A DNA stretch of 19,365 bases from an uncultured Propionibacterium sp. (GTDB taxonomy: Bacteria > Actinomycetota > Actinomycetes > Propionibacteriales > Propionibacteriaceae): positions 1-19,365 of the forward strand of contig CALHWB010000007.1 in the NCBI GenBank assembly GCA_938036835.1. The letters run 5' to 3'. How positions within the stretch are numbered: the first letter of the stretch is position 1; each line of letters starts with the position of its first letter. The notes below the pieces were generated by a model. That model searched no databases. It was not told where the DNA came from and saw only the letters and a program-made list of their open reading frames with translations. Of this stretch, positions 13,685 through 19,365 are shown one piece after another. Both the position numbers and the translations under genes were made by a program.

Positions 13685-15532
13685 ATGGGCTGTGAGAACG
13701 GTGATCCGGCCAACCCCCAGCGGGTTTGGCCCGGTCTGGCTTCGGGAGAGTTCGATCCGGCCTATCTGCGGCGGCTGATCAGTTTCATCGAGGGCCGCTT
13801 TGATCTGGCCGATCAGCGGGTCTTGTTGCTGTTGAAATGCCTGTTCGCCAGCGATCCGCCGGCCAGCGAGCTGGAAACGGCCGCTCGGGCGCTGCTCGGT
13901 TTCCGGTTCTCGCTGCTGGAGCCGGGCGCCGACTCGATGTCACTGTGGTCGGAGAGCCACCAGATCGCTACCGCGGTAGGCGAATACCTGACCGGTCAAC
14001 TGTTTGCGGAGCGGCGATTCACCAACGACGGCCGCACCGGGATCCGGCATCGCCGGGCCGCCCATGCCCGGATCATGGTTTGGTTGTCGGATCGGTTCCG
14101 GTTCGGTTTCAGCGAATGGCTGTCGGGCGCTCAACTGGCCAACGATGCGGCCGCGCTGGCATTGCTGATCGACTATGCGCTGGACGAGGAATTGACCACC
14201 CGGGCGGCGATGGTGCTTGACCTGCTGCTCACCGATCTCGCATTGCACAGCTTCCGAGGGCAGTTTGCGCCCAGCATGGGCCGGGCACAGCTGAACGCGA
14301 TGACCACCCCGGGGGACGGTGAGGCGGCCGCGATCTGGCGGGCGGCCTTCGGCGGCCGGCCACCGGCCAGCGTCAATGTCGAGCAACTGACCAGCCTGTT
14401 CGCTACCCGGGAACGCTATCGCGTACCGGCGGCCGTCACCCAGATCGCCACCGAGATGCCGGTGCGCCGGGTGCTCATCTCGCAGGGGCTCGACGTCTCG
14501 GAGGTCGCCGACGAGTTGCGCGCCCATCCGGAGTTCCCACGTTCCAGCGGCCTGGAACTGGTCAGCTTCTGGTGGGGGCAGCATGCCTTCACCACCCCGG
14601 AGACGATCGTGGAATCGATGCGCGCGATCCGGACGCTGCGGCTGGCCCAGCATCATCGGGCGTTGGCGCCGATCCGCCGGTTTGAGCGGCTGCCCGACCG
14701 GCTGCTGGTGCCGACTCTCAAGGCATTGAACCCGATCACCCGGGGCCGGGCTCTGCACCGAGCCAATGTACAGACCATCGCCACGTCCAACTACCTGCTG
14801 AGCAGCACCCAGCGATACCGGCCCGGGGAGTTCGGCGATCAGCAGCATCTGTGGCATGCGACCCTGCCCGGTGGCATTCAGGTCTTCGGCACCCACCCCG
14901 GCAACACGCAGCTGGCCGTCGAGGCCCGGGCACCCAGCCCAAGTCAATGGGTCGGCAACGGCATCAACCCCGATATCGCCCAGCACCACAACATCCTGCT
15001 CGCCCAATACGACCTGAGTGGCCGGCGTGGCAGATTCGAGGGACGGCGCAGCGAACTGGTGCACATTCATTTCCCCTTCGTGCAGTTCGACCAGACCCGG
15101 CTCGGCCCGACCTGGGTCACCGGCCGTCGCGATGATGCCTATATCGCGATACTCGGTAGCCATCAATTCGAGCAGATCAGCGAAACCGAGATCGTGCAGC
15201 GTGGGGTGCATACCGGCTATGCGGTGATTCTGGGGGATGACGAGGAATACACCTCGCTGGCGGGTTTCCTACGCCATGTGAAGGAATGCCGGCTGCGGTT
15301 GAGTGGCCATCGCCTGATGCTGAACAGCCCCTATGGGCGGTTCCAGCTTTCCTGGCGGGGAGATTTCATGGTGGACACCCGGGTGGTGGATGCCCGGTAT
15401 CCCCGCTACGACACCCCCGCCGTGCAATCGGGACGCAATCCCACGAAACTGGTTATTTCCGGCACCCGGGATCGGCTCTGTCTCGACTGGGCGGACAGCC
15501 GGCGCGCGGAATCCTCGCTCGACGACGGGTAA
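13685..15532 (+). CDS. Large cytosolic protein resembling toroid/beta-sandwich polysaccharide-lyase-like proteins
   Basis: A 615-residue protein without signal peptide or membrane helix. I recognise it as close to a family of large uncharacterised actinobacterial proteins. The N-terminal half (about 25-350) is helical, with WSESHQIATAVGEYLTGQLF from 88 and FGFSEWLSGAQ at 140-150. The C-terminal half (about 365-605) is strand-rich, with QQHLWHATLPGGIQVFGTHPGN and WVGNGINPDIAQHHNILL. That order recalls the (alpha/alpha)6 toroid plus beta-sandwich of polysaccharide lyases. As I remember the family, the first motif is usually WSENHQ and the second SEWHS followed by tyrosines. Here Asn, His and Tyr are replaced, so catalysis may be altered or lost. 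It diverges from the kinase gene, and no clear ribosome binding site precedes ATG 13685. Confidence 0.6.
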   Translation: MGCENGDPANPQRVWPGLASGEFDPAYLRRLISFIEGRFDLADQRVLLLLKCLFASDPPASELETAARALLGFRFSLLEPGADSMSLWSESHQIATAVGEYLTGQLFAERRFTNDGRTGIRHRRAAHARIMVWLSDRFRFGFSEWLSGAQLANDAAALALLIDYALDEELTTRAAMVLDLLLTDLALHSFRGQFAPSMGRAQLNAMTTPGDGEAAAIWRAAFGGRPPASVNVEQLTSLFATRERYRVPAAVTQIATEMPVRRVLISQGLDVSEVADELRAHPEFPRSSGLELVSFWWGQHAFTTPETIVESMRAIRTLRLAQHHRALAPIRRFERLPDRLLVPTLKALNPITRGRALHRANVQTIATSNYLLSSTQRYRPGEFGDQQHLWHATLPGGIQVFGTHPGNTQLAVEARAPSPSQWVGNGINPDIAQHHNILLAQYDLSGRRGRFEGRRSELVHIHFPFVQFDQTRLGPTWVTGRRDDAYIAILGSHQFEQISETEIVQRGVHTGYAVILGDDEEYTSLAGFLRHVKECRLRLSGHRLMLNSPYGRFQLSWRGDFMVDTRVVDARYPRYDTPAVQSGRNPTKLVISGTRDRLCLDWADSRRAESSLDDG

Positions 15533-15578
15533 CCCGCCGAGCGAGGTGGGCGGTGCCGGTCGTCCGGCCGCGAGCGTC

Positions 15579-15704
15579 CTACAGCTCGTCGGTGGCTTCC
15601 GCCCAGAGCTCCGCCTCGGCCTGGGCGCGCTTCCGGGCACGATAGCTGAGCAGACCGCACACGACGGCCGCGATGGCGCAGATCATCAGCAGACGGCGTT
15701 TCAT
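15579..15704 (-). CDS. DLW-39-like micro-protein (41 residues)
   Basis: A very short gene that most gene finders would miss. It reads MKRRLLMICAIAAVVCGLLSY, split here as MKRR plus a single helix (5-21), then a basic/helical stretch RARKRAQAEAE and the end ELWAEATDEL. This matches the actinobacterial DLW-39 family: about 39 residues, one N-terminal helix, then a conserved D-L-W followed by an acidic E-A-T-D end. Here the DLW motif is ELW. The function of the family is unknown; it is likely membrane-anchored with the C-terminus in the cytoplasm. Six bases before the ATG lies TATCGT (15711-15716 on the minus strand), suggesting a leaderless mRNA. It converges with the gene at 13685. Confidence 0.75.
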   Translation of the reverse strand: MKRRLLMICAIAAVVCGLLSYRARKRAQAEAELWAEATDEL

Positions 15705-15861
15705 GCCGCCACGATAGCCCGCTCAGGCTTGCTCGCGCACCCGGGGGTTGGCGATGCCGGCCCCGAAAGCCGCCGGTTATCCACAGCACCATCCACATGT
15801 TCACATTTTGAAACATCGTCTGGCGGTGAATCCGCTCACCGGACGTGCCAGCATTGACCCC
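15705..15861. promoter_or_regulatory. Divergent AT-richer spacer with a DnaA box and two inverted repeats
   Basis: This spacer separates the DLW-39-like gene from the HIT gene. It contains TTATCCACA (15777-15785), an exact DnaA-box consensus. ATGTT/AACAT arms occur at 15797-15801 and 15812-15816, and CGGTGA-N6-TCACCG at 15824-15841. The HIT start at 15862 has no ribosome binding site, so its transcript may be leaderless from a start near 15860. Confidence 0.5.
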
Positions 15862-16311
15862 ATGATCACCTTGTTCAACCGGATAATCGACGGTGAACTG
15901 CCCGGTCGGTTCGCCTGGGCGGACGACGAATGCGTCGTATTTGCGTCGATCAATCCCATCAGCGATGGGCATCTGCTCGTGGTGCCGCGAGCAGCGGTTG
16001 CCCGGTTCACCGACGCGCCCGACGAACTGCTGGCGCACCTGATGCGCGTGGCCGCGATCATCGGACGAGCCCAGCAGCAGGCCTTCGACGCGCCCCGGGC
16101 GGCATTGATCGTTGCCGGCTTCGAGATACCCCACCTGCACCTGCATGTCGTGCCCGCGTGGGGTGAGGACGAGCTGAGCTTTGCCCGGGCCCGCCGCGAG
16201 GTCCCGGACACCGAATTGCGGGCCGCCACCGAACGCGTCCGCGCGGTACTGGCCGAGCAGGGATTCGAGGCCAACGTGCCACCGGATATCGAATCGTCCG
16301 CGCTGGGCTGA
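15862..16311 (+). CDS. HIT-family protein (histidine-triad nucleotide hydrolase)
   Basis: A 149-residue histidine-triad protein, probably a nucleotidyl hydrolase acting on AMP-type phosphoramidates or dinucleoside polyphosphates. The triad HLHLHVV lies at 91-97 with a preceding AGFEIP loop, in the position of the usual AGQ-V loop of HINT proteins. The N-terminal FNRIIDGELPGRFAW and NPISDGHLLVVPR are standard for the family. The C-terminal 45 residues form an extra helix seen in actinobacterial members. ATG 15862 is chosen because the family begins at this point; an upstream in-frame ATG at 15748 would add 38 non-homologous residues across the DnaA box. Thymidine kinase starts 25 nt after its stop. 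Confidence 0.9.
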   Translation: MITLFNRIIDGELPGRFAWADDECVVFASINPISDGHLLVVPRAAVARFTDAPDELLAHLMRVAAIIGRAQQQAFDAPRAALIVAGFEIPHLHLHVVPAWGEDELSFARARREVPDTELRAATERVRAVLAEQGFEANVPPDIESSALG

Positions 16312-16323
16312 GTCGCTGCCCGC

Positions 16324-16329
16324 TAGTCT
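16324..16329 (+). promoter_or_regulatory. Candidate leaderless -10 box of the thymidine kinase gene
   Basis: TAGTCT is followed by 7 nt and then ATG 16337, so a transcript starting at the usual distance would begin at the start codon. No ribosome binding site is present to contradict this. Confidence 0.45.
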
Positions 16330-16336
16330 GGCCGCT

Positions 16337-17101
16337 ATGAATGCCGAGTCGGACGCCCCACCCGCGGCGGCCGGCCCACTGGGTCGCCCGATCCGCCCGC
16401 GGCGCGCGGAACTGGTCTTCTTCACCGGCCCGATGGACTCCGGTAAATCCACCCTGGCATTGCAGATGGCCCACACCCAAGCCAGCCACGACCGGCAGGG
16501 CAGGCTATTCACCGGCCTGGATCGATCCGGGCAGGCCATCATCGGTTCCCGGATCGGGCTGGCCAGGCGGGCGGTTGAGGTCGGCCCGGGGCTGGACTTC
16601 TGGGCCCGGCTCGTGGGTGAGCTGAGCGCCGGGGCCCGGATCGACTATCTGGTTTGCGACGAGGCCCAGTTCTATGCCCCCGAGCAGATCGATCAGCTGG
16701 CCAGGATAGTCGACGATCTCGGTATCGACGTCTACTGTTTCGGGATTCTGGCTGATTTCCGTACCCGATTGTTTCCGGGCTCGGCCCGGCTGGTCGAGTT
16801 GGCCGATCGGGTGGAATGGCCGCAGGCGCAGCCCCTGTGCTGGTGCGGCGAAAGGGCCACCACCAATGCGCGCACCGTCAACGGGCGGATGGTCACCGAG
16901 GGCGCCCAGGTGGTGGTCGGGGACACCGCAACCGGTGCGGCCGGGACCATCGCCTACGAGGTGCTATGCCGCAGGCATTGGCGGCAGCGGCTGACCAGGG
17001 CGGATGCGATGGTCACGCTCAGCCCGGCCACCCTGCCCTTCGGCGACGCCGAGACACTCCCATTGCAGCCGGCGTCCACGGCCGGCGAGCCGACCGCATG
17101 A
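16337..17101 (+). CDS. tdk: Thymidine kinase (type II, zinc-containing)
   Basis: Transfers the ATP gamma-phosphate to thymidine in the pyrimidine salvage pathway, in the cytoplasm. The 254-residue chain has a 23-residue Ala/Pro-rich extension before the core. The Walker A loop is FFTGPMDSGKST (28-39). The motif DEAQF (108-112) carries the catalytic Glu109. The zinc site uses Cys168 and Cys170 in CWC plus Cys211 and His214 in CRRH, a Cys3His set rather than four cysteines. The lasso loop TTNARTVNGRMV (175-186) matches type II enzymes. The family is usually 190-215 residues, so both ends are extended. The start is supported by the -10 box at 16324. Confidence 0.9.
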   Translation: MNAESDAPPAAAGPLGRPIRPRRAELVFFTGPMDSGKSTLALQMAHTQASHDRQGRLFTGLDRSGQAIIGSRIGLARRAVEVGPGLDFWARLVGELSAGARIDYLVCDEAQFYAPEQIDQLARIVDDLGIDVYCFGILADFRTRLFPGSARLVELADRVEWPQAQPLCWCGERATTNARTVNGRMVTEGAQVVVGDTATGAAGTIAYEVLCRRHWRQRLTRADAMVTLSPATLPFGDAETLPLQPASTAGEPTA

Positions 17102-17114
17102 TCGGGTCCACGGC

Positions 17115-17780
17115 TCACTCGGAACCGCCGGGACCGAGCACGTTGGGTTCGATGTGGGGTGCGGTCGGTAGCGGCTGGGGTATCTCCACCGGTATGCCCT
17201 TCTGACCGGCTAGGCCCATGAATACCTGGATTAAGGAAGGGCGTAACCGGGTTTCGATGCGGCCGCGGCGGCGCAGCCTGCGCAGGGTACCGCGGCCGAG
17301 CGCGGCATCGGGACGGATGTGGAGGATCAGCCGGGGCGGTTGGGTGCCCCACAGCCAGGATTTGCCACCGGGCAGGATCTCGATGCGTTCGATCGTCTCC
17401 CAAGGCACCGCCCATGAGCCAACCCCGATCTGGCGCACACCGGTGTTGTCGGCGACGATGTCGGTGTGCGCCAACTGGCCTAGGACGATGCTCGCGATGA
17501 TCGGCAGCAAACCCAGGCTGTTCGACCACGACGCCAGGAAGATCGCCACGAAGAACAGGGGAATCTGGGCCAGACTGGCCGCAACCAGCCTGGGATCGGT
17601 GGTTCGGGAGCGCAATTGCCCCCAGATATAGCGCTGCAACGGTGGACTGGCCGGCCACCGGGCGGCCGGCGGCTGGGACCAGCGGATGGCCGGTAGCGGA
17701 TCGGGCTCGCCCGGGTCACCGACCGGCCGGGCGGCTGTCTGGTGTTCTCGGGTCAAATCGGTCACCGTCCCTGGTGTCAT
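17115..17780 (-). CDS. Membrane protein with a PH-like region
   Basis: A 221-residue protein from ATG 17780. A Pro-rich polar N-terminus (1-60) precedes two adjacent membrane helices (about 68-83 and 86-104, LLPIIASIVLGQLA). A strand-rich cytoplasmic part follows (105-200), with ADNTGVRQIGVGSWAVPWETIERIEI and a later PRLILHIR strand. This is the look of bacterial PH-like domains that sit behind paired helices, although I cannot confirm it without a profile search. The C-terminus (TAPHIEPNVLGPGG) is unstructured. The reading frame stays open to 18014, but that extension runs through tandem repeats and has no ribosome binding site. It converges with thymidine kinase, 13 nt apart. Confidence 0.65.
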   Translation of the reverse strand: MTPGTVTDLTREHQTAARPVGDPGEPDPLPAIRWSQPPAARWPASPPLQRYIWGQLRSRTTDPRLVAASLAQIPLFFVAIFLASWSNSLGLLPIIASIVLGQLAHTDIVADNTGVRQIGVGSWAVPWETIERIEILPGGKSWLWGTQPPRLILHIRPDAALGRGTLRRLRRRGRIETRLRPSLIQVFMGLAGQKGIPVEIPQPLPTAPHIEPNVLGPGGSE

Positions 17781-17853
17781 CAGGCAGGCAGGCCGCCCAC
17801 CGGCGGCTGCGCGATGCCGGGATAGCCCCGGACCGGGTGTAAGTCTCCCACCG

Positions 17854-17895
17854 GAACCTCCGACTCGGCAACCCTGAACCTCCGACTCGGCAACC
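17854..17895. repeat. 20-bp tandem repeat, two copies
   Basis: GAACCTCCGACTCGGCAACC occurs at 17854-17873 and again at 17876-17895, a period of 22 bp. It lies 74-115 nt upstream of the start of the membrane protein at 17780. Confidence 0.8.
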
Positions 17896-18088
17896 TCGGA
17901 TCGCCAAAACCGCCAGCTTCCGGCCTGCCCGGCCGGTGCGCGATTGGCCGGTCGATGCGTGCCGGGCCGCCGAGTCGCCGTGCGCGGGTCGCCGTGCGCC
18001 GGCGGCGAGCCCACCCGGTCCTGAGACTGCCGGACGAATGGGAGCTATCAACCTGTCTACAAATCTGCTGGATTCCCAGCAAGGATTC

Positions 18089-18159
18089 TGCTAGCCTGCC
18101 GGTAACCGTTCAGCCCGCCTCGACTTCAGTCGGGAGTGGGCTGGATCTCTTTCCAGCCC
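18089..18159 (+). ncRNA. Candidate structured leader RNA of the Abi gene (abiF-type)
   Basis: An extended -10 box (TG-C-TAGCCT, 18089-18097) would start RNA near 18104. The RNA can fold in two exclusive ways. Fold A pairs CAGCCC (18111-18116) with GGGCTG (18138-18143) and encloses CTCGAC/GTCGGG (18119-18124 / 18129-18134) with loop TTCA. Fold B pairs GGGCTGGA (18138-18145) with TCCAGCCC (18152-18159), a perfect 8-bp stem. Fold B ends one base before the AAGGAG of the Abi gene. As I recall, a conserved RNA motif called abiF lies upstream of genes of this family; whether this is one needs a covariance search. A separate hairpin TGCTGG/CCAGCA (18066-18081) lies upstream. Confidence 0.45.
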
Positions 18160-18172
18160 AAGGAGCCGCGCG

Positions 18173-19093
18173 TTGACTAGGCCGCTCAAGCCGGCTACGA
18201 CGGCCACCGATCAGATCGGATTACTGCGTTCTCGCGGTTTGGATGTCGATGAAGACCTTGCACGTCAGTGGTTAGCGAACGTCTCCTACTATCGGCTCTC
18301 GGCCTACTGGTATCCGGCTAGAGAACTCAACGCAAACAATCAGCGCATCGACCGCTTCGTCCCCGGCGCATCATTCACCGATGTCATCGCACTGTATGAA
18401 GCCGACCGCAAACTACGCACGCTCGTCCACGATGGCATGGAGCGCGTCGAGATCACTTTGCGAACTCGAATCGGGGAGATCCTGTGCGGCCCTGATCCTC
18501 TTGCCTACACAAACCCAAGTAGGTTCCGGCAGACGTTCGATCATCCCCAATGGATGAGCATTGCCCGGAAGCGCATCGAGCGTGCAGGCAAGAACAATGA
18601 AGCAATCAAGCACTATCGCGAAGAATACGATGGTCGATACCCTTTCTGGGTGCTTGCTGAAGTCCTCGACTTCGCTGACATCTCCCGATTGTTTGAAGGG
18701 CTCGCCACTAACGATCAACGCGTGATCTCTGAGGATCTCGGCTTTATCGTGAAAATGAATGCTCTCTCGAAGAATCAGCAACATAAAGCCAAATCGCAAT
18801 CCCCGCTGGTTCGATGGCTTGAACAGCTGGCGATCATTCGCAATACCTGCGCCCACCATGGCCGGTTATGGAACAAATCATTTGCTCCCGCACCTACTGC
18901 GGCACTAAAAACGCAACCACAATTCGTGCAACTTCCTGAATCGCAGAGCGAACGAGTGTTCGGCGCTTTGCTGGTGATAGCTCAGATCCTGCGCGTCGCA
19001 TCTCCCGGCACGAGCTGGCCGGACAAGGTGACCACCCTGATCAACGACGTCTTTATCGCCAACCCACCACGCTCAACTACGAGTAGCCAGTAA
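18173..19093 (+). CDS. Abi family protein (Abi_2, AbiD/AbiF type, HEPN fold)
   Basis: A 306-residue abortive-infection or toxin-like protein. Family blocks are NVSYYRLSAYWYPAR (36-50), EADRKLRTLVHDGMERVEITLRTRIG (75-101, shown in parts: RKLRTLVHDG and ERVEITLRTRI), YPFWVLAEVLDFADISRLFEG (156-175 region), and RNTCAHHGRLWN (223-234). The last contains R-x4-H (Arg223, His228), the catalytic motif of HEPN ribonucleases, so RNA cleavage after phage infection is likely. The start is TTG 18173, with AAGGAG (18160-18165) 7 nt upstream; no in-frame ATG or GTG fits better. Its codons are AT-richer than all its neighbours, pointing to recent transfer. A structured leader precedes it, and no protein antitoxin gene is visible on either side. 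Confidence 0.9.
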   Translation: MTRPLKPATTATDQIGLLRSRGLDVDEDLARQWLANVSYYRLSAYWYPARELNANNQRIDRFVPGASFTDVIALYEADRKLRTLVHDGMERVEITLRTRIGEILCGPDPLAYTNPSRFRQTFDHPQWMSIARKRIERAGKNNEAIKHYREEYDGRYPFWVLAEVLDFADISRLFEGLATNDQRVISEDLGFIVKMNALSKNQQHKAKSQSPLVRWLEQLAIIRNTCAHHGRLWNKSFAPAPTAALKTQPQFVQLPESQSERVFGALLVIAQILRVASPGTSWPDKVTTLINDVFIANPPRSTTSSQ

Positions 19094-19365
19094 TTCCTTC
19101 GGTCGTTCGGAATGCCCGGTGGATGGGGGTAAACGCCATATTCATGAATCCTAGTCGATCATGCCTCTGGGCCGACAAGTGCTTTTGCTTGAGACGAACC
19201 GGCAAGGTATCTTTTGAGCCACTCAAGCGGCCAGCGCGTATGAGCCGCCATTTTGTATCAATTCCGGGTGGAAAGCTTCTAATCCTCAAAGGATGCCGAA
19301 GCGGCACCCCGGTGCCCGCTGGCTGTGGTCCTGAATTCTCGGTAGGTGGCAGATAGGCTGTGTTT
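19094..19365. other. Lower-GC tail without a recognisable gene
   Basis: These 272 nt share the AT-richer composition of the Abi gene. Small hairpins are present: ATTCC/GGAAT just after the Abi stop (19093-19113), ATCCT-CAA-AGGAT (19282-19294), and GGCACC-CC-GGTGCC (19303-19316). Frames on both strands are short, lack ribosome binding sites and resemble no family that I know. It may be the remnant of a mobile element or part of an island that continues beyond the window. Confidence 0.4.

Larger units (their letters stand above)
17781..18172. other. Intergenic region with repeats and the Abi leader
   Basis: This 392-nt stretch holds no convincing gene. It contains a 20-bp tandem repeat (17854-17895), a second short repeat GTCGCCGTGCGC twice near 17967-17999, and the structured leader of the Abi gene from about 18066 on. 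The base composition drops from very GC-rich to AT-richer near 18040, probably the edge of an acquired segment. Confidence 0.55.

Noticed and set aside
13940..13960. Possible tRNA-like T-arm words such as TTCGATCC near 13748 and similar places
   Set aside because: No acceptor or anticodon stems can be paired around them, and they fall inside coding frames.
13940..15211. Minus-strand frame of 423 codons opposite the lyase-like gene
   Set aside because: No ribosome binding site and a low-complexity shadow composition; the plus-strand product has coherent helix and strand patterns and family motifs.
17781..18014. N-terminal extension of the PH-like membrane protein to 18014
   Set aside because: The added residues are Arg/Gly/Pro-rich, cross the tandem repeat and have no initiation signal; ATG 17780 fits better, although it also lacks a strong site.
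19077..19356. Two overlapping frames (77 plus-strand and 76 minus-strand codons) in the tail
   Set aside because: Neither has a ribosome binding site or a recognisable domain; a transposase remnant could not be supported.

Overview
The window is high-GC DNA from an actinobacterium (Actinomycetota), probably Propionibacteriales or a close relative. The clues are strong GC bias at third codon positions, a DLW-39-type micro-protein gene, an actinobacterial HIT protein, a DesK/LiaS-type two-component system, and several genes whose -10-like box lies 6-7 nt before the ATG, the geometry of leaderless mRNAs. I could not search a database, so the taxonomy is inference. No tRNA, rRNA, CRISPR array or intact insertion sequence was seen.

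Layout. (1) 21-1901: an MFS permease (minus) diverges from a small protein of unknown function (plus). (2) 2280-8508: a plus-strand sugar-acid or carboxylate uptake region. It holds two paralogous TRAP substrate-binding lipoproteins, the small and large TRAP membrane subunits, an L-idonate 5-dehydrogenase-like enzyme and an IclR-type regulator. The second binding protein has its own promoter with a 27-bp palindrome at the predicted transcription start. A hydroxyisobutyrate/tartronate-semialdehyde reductase-family enzyme (8582-9469, minus) faces this block. (3) 9527-13514, all minus strand: histidine kinase, overlapping response regulator, then four small membrane proteins with one shared plan (three helices plus a Pro-rich tail) in tandem. 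(4) 13685-17780: a large cytosolic protein resembling (alpha/alpha)6-toroid/beta-sandwich polysaccharide-lyase-like proteins, a DLW-39-like micro-gene, a short AT-rich spacer with a perfect DnaA box, a HIT-family protein, thymidine kinase, and a membrane protein with a PH-like region. (5) 18104-19093: a lower-GC, apparently acquired Abi_2 (AbiD/AbiF) HEPN protein that starts with TTG. It is preceded by a short leader with two mutually exclusive hairpins, which looks like an RNA-coupled abortive-infection or toxin-antitoxin module.

How the genes may work together. The TRAP system would import a sugar acid or other carboxylate, the two dehydrogenases would oxidise or reduce intermediates, and the IclR protein would sense a metabolite and control the block. 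The two-component system may control the four-gene membrane cluster just downstream of it. The parts most worth a second look are the four-paralog membrane cluster, the Abi gene with its structured leader, and the lyase-like protein that seems to have lost family-conserved residues.
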